DNA of 39,661 bases from Nonomuraea sp. SBT364 (lineage in GTDB: Bacteria; Actinomycetota; Actinomycetes; Streptosporangiales; Streptosporangiaceae), in the NCBI RefSeq assembly GCF_001083785.1, contig NZ_LAVL01000073.1:1-39661 (forward strand), given 5' to 3'. Each line of letters starts with the position of its first letter. Positions within the stretch are counted from its first letter, which is position 1. Shown in pieces: positions 15,819-24,724 of the stretch. Below the pieces are notes generated by a model. The model had not been told where the DNA came from and searched no databases. It saw only the letters and a list, made by a program, of their open reading frames with translations. The position numbers and the translations under genes are program-made.

Positions 15819-16637
15819 ATGATCGTAGTGACGGGCGCCACCGGCAAGGTGGGCGGCGAAGTGGTCAGGCTCCTGGCAGCCGCCGGGGAACGGGTGACCG
15901 CGCTGTCCCGGCGACCGGCGACGTTCCCCGAGGGCGTGCGGCACAGCGCCGGCGACCTCGCCGAGCCCGACACCCTGAAGGACGCCTTCACCGGCGCCGA
16001 CGCCCTGTTCCTGCTCGTCGCCGGCGACGAGCCGCGTGCCGTCCTGGACCTGGCCCGGACGAGCGGCATCCGGCGGATCGTCCTGCTGTCGTCACAGGGC
16101 GCCGGCACCAGACCGCACGCGTACGGGCATCCCGTCGCCTTCGAGGAAGCCGTACGCGACTCCGGGCTGGACTGGACGATCCTGCGGCCGGGCGGTTTCG
16201 CCACCAACTCCCTGGCCTGGGCCGAGCCGATCCGCGCCCACCGGACGGCAGCCGCCCCGTTCGGCGACGTGGCCCTCCCGGTGATCGACCCCGCCGACAT
16301 CGCCGAGGTCGCCGCCACGGTGCTGCGTCAGCCGGGTCACGCCGGTCGCACGTACGAGCTCACCGGCCCCCGGGCCATAACCCCCCGCGAGCGGGCCTCG
16401 GCCATCGGGCGGGCTCTCGGCACGGAGGTGCGCTTCGTCGAGCAGACCCGGCAGGAGGCCGGGGAGGCGATGTCGCGCTTCATGCCGCAGGAGGTCGTCG
16501 AGGGCACCCTGGCCATCCTCGGCACGCCGGTCGCCGCCGAGCAGCGGATCAGCCCCGACGTGGAGCGGATCCTGGGCCGCGCCCCGCGCGCCTTCGCCGA
16601 CTGGGCCGCCCGCAACGCCTCGGCCTTCCGCCCATGA
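15819..16637 (+). CDS. NmrA-like NAD(P)H-binding protein (atypical SDR)
   Basis: The 272-aa protein begins with the Rossmann motif VTGATGKVGGEV and continues with ALSRRPATFPEGV and RRIVLLSSQGA. This is the NmrA/QOR2-like atypical-SDR pattern, which senses or reduces with NAD(P)H. C-terminal segments ELTGPRAITPRERASAIG and DWAARNASAF are usual for the family. An AAGGAG ribosome site lies 5 nt before ATG 15819. Its stop overlaps the next gene's start (ATGA). The duplicated operator upstream implies ligand-controlled expression. Confidence 0.9.
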   Translation: MIVVTGATGKVGGEVVRLLAAAGERVTALSRRPATFPEGVRHSAGDLAEPDTLKDAFTGADALFLLVAGDEPRAVLDLARTSGIRRIVLLSSQGAGTRPHAYGHPVAFEEAVRDSGLDWTILRPGGFATNSLAWAEPIRAHRTAAAPFGDVALPVIDPADIAEVAATVLRQPGHAGRTYELTGPRAITPRERASAIGRALGTEVRFVEQTRQEAGEAMSRFMPQEVVEGTLAILGTPVAAEQRISPDVERILGRAPRAFADWAARNASAFRP

Positions 16638-17041
16638 CGGGCACGTCGTCCAGGCGGGGCACGCTGACCGGCGCGGCGCGCAAGTTCCTGGCCGAACCGC
16701 ATGTCGCCACCCTCACCACGCTACGGCCCGACGGCTCGCCGCACGTCGTGGTCGTGCGCTTCACTTGGGACCGCGAGGCGGGCCTGGCCCGCGTGCTCAC
16801 CGTCGCCGCCTCGCGAAAGGTTCGCAACCTGCGGCCGGGCGGCGGGCGCGCCGCGCTCTGCCAGGCCGACGGATTCCGGTGGGTCACCCTCGAAGGCCCG
16901 GCCACCGTGTCGAGCGATCCGCGCCGGATCGCCGAGGCGGCCGGTCGCTACTCCCGCCGCTATCACTCGCCACCGCCCGATCCGCCCGGCCGGGTCGTCA
17001 TCGAGATCGCGGTGGACCGGACGATGCACCTCAACTTCTGA
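16634..17041 (+). CDS. Pyridoxamine 5'-phosphate oxidase-fold (FMN/F420-dependent) protein
   Basis: The 135-aa split-barrel protein has FLAEPHVATLTTLRPDGSPH, VVVVRFTWD near its start and SRKVRNLRPGG mid-protein. These are typical of the small PPOX-class F420- or FMN-dependent reductases common in actinobacteria. The ATG overlaps the NmrA stop by 4 nt, so translation is coupled. The cofactor (F420 or FMN) and substrate are not determinable here. Confidence 0.88.
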   Translation: MTGTSSRRGTLTGAARKFLAEPHVATLTTLRPDGSPHVVVVRFTWDREAGLARVLTVAASRKVRNLRPGGGRAALCQADGFRWVTLEGPATVSSDPRRIAEAAGRYSRRYHSPPPDPPGRVVIEIAVDRTMHLNF

Positions 17042-17050
17042 AACCTTCCG

Positions 17051-17068
17051 AGACTTCTGAGACTTCTG
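17051..17068 (+). repeat. Tandem 9-bp repeat GAGACTTCT x2
   Basis: Two head-to-tail copies lie in the 43-nt gap before the dehalogenase gene, just upstream of its AAAGGAA ribosome site. They could affect translation or be a slippage product. Confidence 0.6.
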
Positions 17069-17084
17069 CAAAGGAACCCTGACC

Positions 17085-17939
17085 ATGCCCATCCAGCACG
17101 TGCTCGACTCCACGATGTCCTACCGGGAGCTCGGCGACGGCCTGCCGATCGTCCTCCTGCACGGCAACCCGGCGTCCTCACACCTGTGGCGCCACGTCAT
17201 GCCCGCCCTCGGGCGCGGCCGCCGCCTGGCCCCCGACCTGATCGGCATGGGCGAGTCGGGCAAGCCCGCCATCGACTACAGCTTCGCCGACCACGCCCGC
17301 TACCTCGACGCCTGGTTCGACGCCCTGGACCTGGACGACGTGCTGCTCGTCGGCCACGACTGGGGCGGTGCCCTGGCCTTCGACTGGGCCGCCCGGCACC
17401 CCGGCCGGGTGCGCGGGATCGCCTTCACCGAGGCCATCGTCAAGCCGATGACCTGGAAGGAGTTCCCCGAAGGCGGCCGCGACCTGTTCCGCGCCATCAA
17501 GACCGAGGGCGTCGGCGAAACCATGATGCTGGACGAGAACGCGTTCCTCCGCGACGGCCTGCCCACCACCGTCGGCACGCTGACCGAGCAGGACCTGCTG
17601 ACCTACCTGCGGCCGTACCCGACCAGGGAGAGCCGGCTGCCGCTGCTGCGCTGGGCCCGCTCGATGCCGCTGGACGGCGAGCCGGCCGACGTGGTGGCCA
17701 GGATCGAGGCGTTCGGCCGATGGCTGGCCGCCAGCGTGGACGTGCCGAAGCTGCTGATCAACTTCCGGCCGGGCGCCGACACGATGTGGACGCCGGAGAC
17801 GCTCGCCTGGTGCGCCGCCACCATCACCGCGCTGGAGATCGTGGAGCACGAGGAGATCGCCGGCCACCACACCCCCGAGGATCACCCTCGGCTCATCGCG
17901 GCGGACATCGAGGAGTGGATGTCCAAGCGAGGGTGGTAG
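17085..17939 (+). CDS. Haloalkane dehalogenase-like hydrolase (HLD-II type)
   Basis: The 284-aa alpha/beta-hydrolase has the full haloalkane-dehalogenase set. HGNP gives halide-binding Asn28; GHDWGG gives nucleophile Asp92 and halide-binding Trp93; FTE gives Glu116; AGHHTPEDHP gives catalytic His261. The spacing is nearly that of DhaA (Asn41, Asp106, Trp107, Glu130, His272). Such enzymes cleave carbon-halogen bonds to alcohol plus halide. It is the last gene of the NmrA-PPOX unit (43-nt gap, AAAGGAA ribosome site). Many genomic members have unknown natural substrates. Confidence 0.88.
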   Translation: MPIQHVLDSTMSYRELGDGLPIVLLHGNPASSHLWRHVMPALGRGRRLAPDLIGMGESGKPAIDYSFADHARYLDAWFDALDLDDVLLVGHDWGGALAFDWAARHPGRVRGIAFTEAIVKPMTWKEFPEGGRDLFRAIKTEGVGETMMLDENAFLRDGLPTTVGTLTEQDLLTYLRPYPTRESRLPLLRWARSMPLDGEPADVVARIEAFGRWLAASVDVPKLLINFRPGADTMWTPETLAWCAATITALEIVEHEEIAGHHTPEDHPRLIAADIEEWMSKRGW

Positions 17940-17978
17940 CGGCCCGGCCGCCGGCGCGCCCGGCCGTCCGGGCGCGGG

Positions 17979-18386
17979 TCAGGCGCCGAGCTCCTTGGCC
18001 TCGCGGCCGTGCACGATCAGCGCGTACAGCACGAGCACGTCCACCGCGATGACCGCCAGCGACCACCACGGGTTCACGCCGATCCAGGTGAGCTGGGTCA
18101 TCGCGTTCAGCATGACCAGCACCACCGCGACCACCCGCGCCCACGTCTGCCCGACGCTCACCGCCAGCCCGGTGGCGAACAGGATCACGCCGAAGATCAG
18201 GTGCAGCCATCCCCAGGTCGACACGTCGAAGAACAGCAGACGCAGCGGCGTCCGTACGTAGAGGTCGCTGTTGATGACGGCTGATACACCGCCGATGATG
18301 TTGAAGACGCCTGCCATGATCATCAGCAGTCCGGCGAACCACACCCAGCCGACCCAGCCCGTGACGGGCCTGCTCTGGTACGTCAT
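17979..18386 (-). CDS. DUF7144-type four-helix membrane protein
   Basis: The 135-aa protein has four membrane helices. Motifs such as GWVWFAGLLMIMAGVFN, STWGWLHLIFGV, VVLVMLNAMTQL and ALIVHGRE are characteristic of this actinobacterial membrane family. ATG 18386 has a strong GGGGGGAG ribosome site. It is convergent with the dehalogenase gene. Function unknown. Confidence 0.85.
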   Translation of the reverse strand: MTYQSRPVTGWVGWVWFAGLLMIMAGVFNIIGGVSAVINSDLYVRTPLRLLFFDVSTWGWLHLIFGVILFATGLAVSVGQTWARVVAVVLVMLNAMTQLTWIGVNPWWSLAVIAVDVLVLYALIVHGREAKELGA

Positions 18387-18482
18387 GACTCCCCCCGAAG
18401 TCTCTCGCCACCTGCCCGCGCAGAGGCACTGACCTGGACATTCCCCGCACAACGGGCGTCACCCCTCAGGGGGGTGAGCAGG

Positions 18483-19655
18483 TCACCCCGTGCGCAGGGA
18501 GAAGGCCGTCACCTCCTCGGGCAGGTCGGCGACGCGGGACAGGGCGCCGGTGGCGACGTTCCAGGCGAGCAGCCTGTCCCCGCTCTCGATGATCACGGTG
18601 CCGTGGCCGATCCAGCCGCGCACGGGGCAGCCGCCCTGCCCGCACCTCCTGCCGGGAGAATCACCCCGGGGCAGCAGCAGTGTCCTGACCAGGCGGCCCG
18701 TGGCGGCGTCGGCCACGACGACCACGGCGGCGCTCTCCGCCCGGTCGTCGTGGGCCGGCGCCGACCTGGCGACGAGCCCGTCGCGCTGCCATCCGTGCTC
18801 GCCCGGGGCGCCCACCGGCAGGCCGCCGTCGCCGGTGAGGTCGCGGACGTCCAGCTCCGCCTCCGACCCGCCCTCCCGGATGACCGTCCGGCCGCCTTCG
18901 CCGGGCGGGACGATCCTGAGGTCGCGGTAGCCCGCGACCCCCGTGAAGCCCTGGTACGGCTGCCGCCTCGCCTTCCCCGTGGCCAGGTCGAGCAGGTAGT
19001 TCGCCTTCTTCTGCTCGACGAGGAGCTGTTCGCCGCGCCAGAGCACCACCTCGTTGGGCCCCGGCACGGGGTAGCGCCTGGCCCGGCCGATCACGAGGTC
19101 GACGACCACCACCTCGTCCTTCTGCGGGAAGGCGGCCATCGTCCCGTCGGGGGCGAGCGAGTTGGGCCGCACCCGCGTCCCGACGTCGCCGACCGGGTCC
19201 AGCTTCACGTCAAGAGGGACGCGGCCGCCCGATTTCACCAGGTAGATCCGGCCGTCGCCGAACTCGGCCAGCGCCAGGACGGCTCCGGGAACCGAGGTCG
19301 CGACGGGGAGGTCGCCCCACCTCTCCGGCAGCGCGGTCGCCAGCCTGGGCAGCCCCGCCTCACCATCGGGCGGCGGCGCCGTGTCCATGACGGGGACCGG
19401 CGGGATCGCGGAGGTGTGGGCGGCGGTGGGGTACACGCTGGGATATATGGTGACGTCGCGCTCGGCCGGTTCCGGGGACACGGCGATCCCCACGACGACG
19501 AGCACGGCGGCGGTCGCGACCGCCGCGGCCGCCGTCCTGCGGCGATGGGTACGGCTCCGCGCGCCCTGCCGCCACAGCTCGCGCGCCCGGGGCTGCCCCT
19601 CGGGCAGCGTCTCGGCGAGATCGTCGAAGAGCTCCCGCAGCCTCTGTTCGGTCAT
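18483..19655 (-). CDS. Membrane-bound beta-propeller-like protein, sigma-factor partner
   Basis: The 390-aa protein has a cytoplasmic N-terminus of ~40 residues (MTEQRLRELFDDLAETLPEG), one membrane helix (~41-60) and a ~330-residue extracytoplasmic part. That part consists of repeated beta-strand blades (DGRIYLVKSGG, DEVVVVDLVIGRARR, NYLLDLATGKARRQ, RLLAWNVATGALSR), resembling a WD40/quinoprotein-like propeller. Its ATG overlaps the sigma gene's stop (ATGA), so it is probably the membrane anti-sigma or sensor for it. The HxxxCxxC zinc motif of classical anti-sigma factors is absent. Confidence 0.78.
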   Translation of the reverse strand: MTEQRLRELFDDLAETLPEGQPRARELWRQGARSRTHRRRTAAAAVATAAVLVVVGIAVSPEPAERDVTIYPSVYPTAAHTSAIPPVPVMDTAPPPDGEAGLPRLATALPERWGDLPVATSVPGAVLALAEFGDGRIYLVKSGGRVPLDVKLDPVGDVGTRVRPNSLAPDGTMAAFPQKDEVVVVDLVIGRARRYPVPGPNEVVLWRGEQLLVEQKKANYLLDLATGKARRQPYQGFTGVAGYRDLRIVPPGEGGRTVIREGGSEAELDVRDLTGDGGLPVGAPGEHGWQRDGLVARSAPAHDDRAESAAVVVVADAATGRLVRTLLLPRGDSPGRRCGQGGCPVRGWIGHGTVIIESGDRLLAWNVATGALSRVADLPEEVTAFSLRTG

Positions 19656-20137
19656 GTCGACACCTCTTCCAGCTCGGGAGCGACCTCGCGCAACCGCTTC
19701 AGCGCCGCGTGCGTCTGGCTCTTCACCGTCCCGGCCGAGACCCGGAGGATCGCGGCGACCTCGATGACGGGCAGGTCCTCGTAGAAGCGCAGCACCAGCA
19801 CCGCGCGTTGCCTCACCGGCAGCCTGGCCAGCGCGCGGGCGAACATCAGTTTCAGGTCCGACTCGGCCGAGCTGCCGGGATCCGCCCGGTCGGGCGGATC
19901 CCCGTAGGCGAACTCCCGCCGCCTCCGCCACCTGGTCGCCACGTCCCGGTACAAGGTGGTGCGCACGTAGCCGGCCGGGTCGGTGTGCACCTTCGGCCAG
20001 CGGCGCGCCAGTTTGATCAGCGCGTCCTGGAGCACATCCTCGGCCAGATGCCTGTCACCGCTGATGAGGATGGCGGCACGCAGCAGCCGCGGGTACCAGG
20101 CGGCGACGAAAGCCTCGTACGCCTCGGAGTCCGTCAT
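19652..20137 (-). CDS. SigE-family ECF RNA polymerase sigma factor
   Basis: The 161-aa protein has region 2 (residues ~8-75: AFVAAWYPRLLRAAILISGD, HLAEDVLQDALIKLARRW) and region 4 (~100-155: RLPVRQRAVLVLRFYEDLPV, SAGTVKSQTHAAL). This is the short actinobacterial SigE-family layout of group-IV sigma factors. ATG 20137 gives the standard MTDSEAYEAFV N-terminus; no good ribosome site is seen. It is translationally coupled to the downstream membrane partner. Confidence 0.9.
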   Translation of the reverse strand: MTDSEAYEAFVAAWYPRLLRAAILISGDRHLAEDVLQDALIKLARRWPKVHTDPAGYVRTTLYRDVATRWRRRREFAYGDPPDRADPGSSAESDLKLMFARALARLPVRQRAVLVLRFYEDLPVIEVAAILRVSAGTVKSQTHAALKRLREVAPELEEVST

Positions 20138-20196
20138 ACAGACAAGACGCCCGGGAGGGGGCGAACGGTTGGGGTCTTCGCGAAATCGGTGCCGGT

Positions 20197-21396
20197 TCAC
20201 ACGTCCCAGGTGACCGGGAGGCTCTTCACGCCGAAGATGTCCGCCGTCTCGGGGCGCAGCGCGACCTCGTCAGCCGGGACGGCCAGGCGCAGCGTGGGGA
20301 AGCGGTCGAGCAGCGCGGGGAAGGCCACCCGCATCTCGACGCGGGCCAGCTGCTGCCCGAGGCACTGGTGGATGCCGTGCCCGAAGGCCAGGTGCCCGCC
20401 CTCCTGCCTGCGCAGGTCGAGCGCGTGGGGATCGGTGAAGCGCTCGGGGTCACGGTTGGCGGTGTTGTAGGACAGGATGACCGTCGAACCGGCCTTGACG
20501 GTCCGGCCGCCCAGCTCGACGTCCTCCAGCGCGACCCGCACGAACTGCTTGGCGACGGTCAGGTAGCGCAGCAGCTCCTCCACGGCCCCGTCGGTCAGCG
20601 TGGGGTCGGCGCGCAGCGCGGCGAGCTGCTCCGGGTTCCGCAGCAGCGCGAAGGTGCCCAGCGCCAGCATGTTCGCGGTGGTGTCGAACCCGGCCGACAG
20701 CAGGATCAGGGCCATCCCCTGCAGCTCCTCGTCGGTCAGGTCGCTGTCGGTGAGGTCGCTGAGCAGGTCGTCGGTCGGGTTGGCGCGCTTGGCCGCCACC
20801 AGCTGGGCGAGATACTGCTGGGTCGCGATGTAGGCCGCGATCAGATCGTCGTCGGCGGCCTCCCCGCCGAGGAACGTGTCGATGTTCTCCTGGAAGGAGC
20901 CCCGGTCCTCGTACGGCACGCCCAGCAGCTCGCAGATGATGACGGAGGGGATCGGCTTGGCGAACGCGGTCACCAGGTCCACCGACGGCCCGGCCTGCTC
21001 CATGGCGTCCAGGTGCTCGGCGGTGACCTGCTCGACGCGCTCGGTCAGCAGGCGCATCCGCCGGACGGTGAACCTGCCCACCAGCGGCTTGCGGTAGCGG
21101 CTGTGCTGCGGCTCGTCCATGAGCAGGAACTCGCCGGGCGGAGCCGGAGGGACCTCGATGTCGCCGTAGTCGACCAGCGGGTGGTGGCGCATGAGCTCCT
21201 TGCGCGAGCTGAACCGCGAGTCGGCCAGGACCGACCGGACCAGGTCGTATCCGGTGACCAGCCAGCCCTGGTGCCCGTCGGGGAAGGAGTATCGGCTGAT
21301 CGGGCTCTGCTCCCGGGCCTCGATCAGCTCCTTGGGCGGGGAAAAGGGACAGCCGGACTGACGCGCGGTCGGCAGCGTGGTGACGGTGTGTTCCAT
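20197..21396 (-). CDS. Cytochrome P450
   Basis: The 399-aa soluble bacterial P450 has the I-helix oxygen-activation motif AGFDTTAN, a K-helix ExxR in EELLRY, and the haem-thiolate loop FGHGIHQCLGQQLAR with Cys345. Its start (TARQSGCPF) and the short C-terminus VKSLPVTW resemble CYP105/CYP107-type enzymes of actinomycetes. It would hydroxylate or epoxidise a small molecule using ferredoxin partners, none of which is encoded nearby. The ribosome site AGAGGAAG precedes ATG 21396. It is divergent from the large SARP-type regulator, its likely controller. Confidence 0.95.
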   Translation of the reverse strand: MEHTVTTLPTARQSGCPFSPPKELIEAREQSPISRYSFPDGHQGWLVTGYDLVRSVLADSRFSSRKELMRHHPLVDYGDIEVPPAPPGEFLLMDEPQHSRYRKPLVGRFTVRRMRLLTERVEQVTAEHLDAMEQAGPSVDLVTAFAKPIPSVIICELLGVPYEDRGSFQENIDTFLGGEAADDDLIAAYIATQQYLAQLVAAKRANPTDDLLSDLTDSDLTDEELQGMALILLSAGFDTTANMLALGTFALLRNPEQLAALRADPTLTDGAVEELLRYLTVAKQFVRVALEDVELGGRTVKAGSTVILSYNTANRDPERFTDPHALDLRRQEGGHLAFGHGIHQCLGQQLARVEMRVAFPALLDRFPTLRLAVPADEVALRPETADIFGVKSLPVTWDV

Positions 21397-21544
21397 GGTC
21401 TTCCTCTCGTCGGCCTCGTCGAGCATCTCCGACCGCCCTGACACCGGACCGTCGCCGCACTGACATGGCCGCTGACGCCGCGTCGGTTCCCCCGGAATCG
21501 CCCCCGGTCGCGATTTGTTGCCCCGGTTCGGCACAATTGCGGAT

Positions 21545-24500
21545 GTGCGAGTTGGACTGCTCGGGCCGTTCGAGGTCCGGAACCCCGATGGGGCCGTGCT
21601 GGAGGTTCCCGGGATTCGGTTGCGCGCGCTGCTCGCCGCACTCGCCCTCGAACCAGGCCGGATCGTCACACGTACGAGACTGGTGGACTGGATCTGGGGA
21701 CAGCAGCCGCCTTCGGACGAGGTGAACGCCCTGCAGGCGTTGGTCTCCAGGTTGCGCAGGGTGTTGCCGGACGGTGTGATCGAGGCGGAGTCCGGCGGCT
21801 ACCGGCTGGCCGTGGCTCCCGACGCCGTGGACGTGAGCCGGTTCGAGCGCCTGGTCGGTCAGGCCCGGGCCGCCGAGCCCGCGGAGCGGGCGGAGCTGCT
21901 GCACTCGGCCCTGGCCCTGTGGCGCGGCCCGGCCATGGCGGACATCGCGCTGCGCGACAGCGATGCGTTCGACGCCGCGGTCACGCGCCTGGAGGAGCTC
22001 CAGGTCGCCGCGCTCGGGGACCGGGTGGATGCCGACATCCGTCTCGGCCGTGGCTCGGAGCTGGTCTCCGAGCTGACCGAACTGGTCGCCGCGTACCCGC
22101 TCCGCGAGGGGTTCGTGGCCGCGTTGATGCGGGCGCTCGCCGAGGCGGGGCGCGGGAACGAGGCGCTGACCGTCTACCAGCGGACCCGCGAGCGGCTCGC
22201 CGAGGAGCTGGGCGCCGACCCGTCGGCCGAGCTGTCGGCGCTGCACACCGCGCTGCTGCGGGGCGAGCTGGGCGAGCGGCCGGAGAACCGCAGGACGAAC
22301 CTGCGCGCCGGTCTGACCAGTTTCGTCGGCAAGGACGACGACCTCGCCGCGGTCGCCGGTCTGGCCGTGAAGCACCGGCTGGTCACCCTGACGGGGCCGG
22401 GTGGCTCCGGCAAGACCCGGCTGGCCACGGAGACCGCGCGGACGATGCTCGGCGAGCTGCCGGACGGGGCGTGGCTGGTCGAACTGGCCTCGGTGCGCGC
22501 GGACGGCGAGCCGGCGCGGGCCGCCCTCACCGCGTTCGGCCTGCGTGAGCAGGCACTGCTCGGCGGCACACGCGGCGGCGAACCGATGGATCAGCTCATC
22601 GCCGCGCTCCGGGATCGCGCGATCCTGTTGATCCTGGACAACTGCGAGCACATGATCGAGGCGGCCGCGGCCTTCGCCGACCGGCTGCTGGGCGAGTGCC
22701 GGAGGCTGCGGATCCTGGCCACGAGCAGGGAACCACTCGGCATCACCGGGGAGGTGCTGTGGCAGGTCGAGCCACTCGCGCTGCCCGCGAACGCGACGGA
22801 CCCCGCCGAGGCCGCGTCCTCCCCCGCGGTGCGGCTGCTGCGGGATCGCGCGGACCTGGTACGCAAGGACATCGGCTCCGACGCGCACACCCTGGCGGCC
22901 ATGGCGCGGATCTGCCGGGCGCTCGACGGGATCCCGCTGGCGATCGAACTGGCCGCGGCACGGCTGCGCACCATGTCCGTCGATCAGCTGGCCCATCGGC
23001 TCGACGACCGGTTCCGGCTGCTGACCAGCGGCAGCCGTACGGCGCTTCCCCGGCACAAGACGCTGCGCGCGGTCGTCGACTGGAGCTGGGACCTGTTGAC
23101 CGAGGGCGAACGCGGCGTGCTGCGGCGGCTCTCGGTGTTCGCCGGCGGGGCGAACCTCGAAGCGGCCGAACGGGTGTGCGGGGACGAGACTCCCGCCGGG
23201 GAGCAGGTGCTCGACCTGCTGACCGCGCTGATCGAGAAGTCGCTGCTGGTCGCCGACGGCGAGGGCACGCCGCGTTACCGGATGCTCGGCACGATCAGGG
23301 AGTACGCGGCCCACCGGCTGGCCGAGGCCGGGGAGACCGAGCAGGCCCGCCGGGCGCACCTCGCGTACTTCACCGAGCTGGCCGAGGTGGCCGAGCCGCA
23401 CCTGCGCCGGGCCGAGCAGCTGGAGTGGCTGGCCACGCTGAGGGCCGAGCACGGCAACATCAACGCGGCCCTGCGCGGCGCGATCGCCGAGGGATGGGCC
23501 CAGGAGGCGATGCGGCTGGTCGCGGCCGTGGGCTGGTACTACTACCTCAGCGGGCACCGGACCGAGGGCACCGACCTGAGCGTCGCCGCTGCCTCGCTGC
23601 CCGGTGAGGTTTCCGACGAGGTGCGGGCGATGGCGTACACCATGGTGACGGTCTTCATGACCTCCGGGCCCGGCCGCGACCAGTATCAGGCGGAGAAGTG
23701 GATCCACGAGGCGTACCGGTTCACCCAGGGCACCGCGTATCGCCACCCTCTGCTCGGGTTCGTCGCGCTGTGGGAACGGATGTTGCAGGAGCCGACGGGA
23801 TTCCTGCCCGCGCTGGATCCGCTCGTCTCCGGCGACGACGCGTGGGTACGCGCCCAGGCCAGGCTCACCCGTGGCCGGCTGCGGCTCACACTCGGCGGCG
23901 ACGAGACCGACGTGGACACCGACATGGAGACCGCCCTCACCGGGTTCCGCGCGCTGGGTGACCGGTGGGGAGTCTCGTCCGCGCTGACCTTCCTGGCCGA
24001 TCGGCTGGCCATGCGCGGCGAGTTCGCCCGCGCGTGCGAGCACTTCGAGGAGGCGGCTGCGGCGCTGACCGAGATAGGGGCGACCGAGGACGTCAGCTAC
24101 CTGCGGGCGCGGCAGGCTCAGCTCTACTGGCTGCTCGGCGACGAGCGGGCCAGCACGTCCGCCATGGCCGAAGCGCAGCGCTACACCACCGAGATCACCT
24201 GGCCGGACACGCTGGGCGAGCTGGCGCTCGCGAACGCGCAGCTGGCGCGCTGGCGCGGCGACACGGACGAGGCGCACCGGCAACTGGCCAGGGTGCGGGC
24301 GATGCTGGACGACGGCGAACTGAGCGACCTGTCCCGCGCCAAGGCCATGGACCTGTACGGCTACCTCACCGAGGATCTCGACGAGGCCCGCGCGCACCGC
24401 GCGGCGGCGTGGCGAACGGCTCTGGAGACGACGTACCCACCGCTGATCGCCGAGGTGCTGGTCGGAATCGCGGATCTGGCCATGCGCCAGGGACGGGACG

Positions 24501-24688
24501 AGCACGCGGTGCGCTTGCTCGCGGCGAGCGACAGCGTACGCGGGACGCCGAACCATTCACAGCCGGACGCCTCCAGGATCGCCGCCGACGCGCGGAACCG
24601 CCTCGGCGAAACCGCGTTCACCGAGGCGGTCCGGGCCGCCCGGGAGCAGGACTGGCGCGAGCTGGCCGAGGTCACGCTCGCTTCCTGA
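21545..24688 (+). CDS. SARP-type regulator with BTAD, NB-ARC ATPase and TPR region
   Basis: The 1047-aa AfsR-like regulator has an OmpR-type winged HTH (residues ~1-90), a BTAD domain (~95-245) and a P-loop NTPase of NB-ARC type with GPGGSGKT at 284-291. An LDNCEHM Walker B-like motif, ATSREPLGI and GIPLAIELAAARL follow, then a long helical TPR-like C-terminus (~620-1047). Such proteins activate secondary-metabolism or stress genes upon nucleotide-dependent switching. GTG 21545 begins the VRVGLLGPFEV strand normal for the family. The divergent P450 is the obvious target. Confidence 0.92.
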   Translation: MRVGLLGPFEVRNPDGAVLEVPGIRLRALLAALALEPGRIVTRTRLVDWIWGQQPPSDEVNALQALVSRLRRVLPDGVIEAESGGYRLAVAPDAVDVSRFERLVGQARAAEPAERAELLHSALALWRGPAMADIALRDSDAFDAAVTRLEELQVAALGDRVDADIRLGRGSELVSELTELVAAYPLREGFVAALMRALAEAGRGNEALTVYQRTRERLAEELGADPSAELSALHTALLRGELGERPENRRTNLRAGLTSFVGKDDDLAAVAGLAVKHRLVTLTGPGGSGKTRLATETARTMLGELPDGAWLVELASVRADGEPARAALTAFGLREQALLGGTRGGEPMDQLIAALRDRAILLILDNCEHMIEAAAAFADRLLGECRRLRILATSREPLGITGEVLWQVEPLALPANATDPAEAASSPAVRLLRDRADLVRKDIGSDAHTLAAMARICRALDGIPLAIELAAARLRTMSVDQLAHRLDDRFRLLTSGSRTALPRHKTLRAVVDWSWDLLTEGERGVLRRLSVFAGGANLEAAERVCGDETPAGEQVLDLLTALIEKSLLVADGEGTPRYRMLGTIREYAAHRLAEAGETEQARRAHLAYFTELAEVAEPHLRRAEQLEWLATLRAEHGNINAALRGAIAEGWAQEAMRLVAAVGWYYYLSGHRTEGTDLSVAAASLPGEVSDEVRAMAYTMVTVFMTSGPGRDQYQAEKWIHEAYRFTQGTAYRHPLLGFVALWERMLQEPTGFLPALDPLVSGDDAWVRAQARLTRGRLRLTLGGDETDVDTDMETALTGFRALGDRWGVSSALTFLADRLAMRGEFARACEHFEEAAAALTEIGATEDVSYLRARQAQLYWLLGDERASTSAMAEAQRYTTEITWPDTLGELALANAQLARWRGDTDEAHRQLARVRAMLDDGELSDLSRAKAMDLYGYLTEDLDEARAHRAAAWRTALETTYPPLIAEVLVGIADLAMRQGRDEHAVRLLAASDSVRGTPNHSQPDASRIAADARNRLGETAFTEAVRAAREQDWRELAEVTLAS

Positions 24689-24724
24689 ACGTCGCGCGCC
24701 CACTGTTCGCCGGCCAGCGTGCTG

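Noticed and set aside
20450..24556. Very long antisense frame (1368 codons) opposite the SARP gene
   Set aside because: It lies opposite the well-supported SARP and P450 genes and translates to low-complexity Arg/Gly/Gln/His-rich sequence typical of mirrored high-GC codons.
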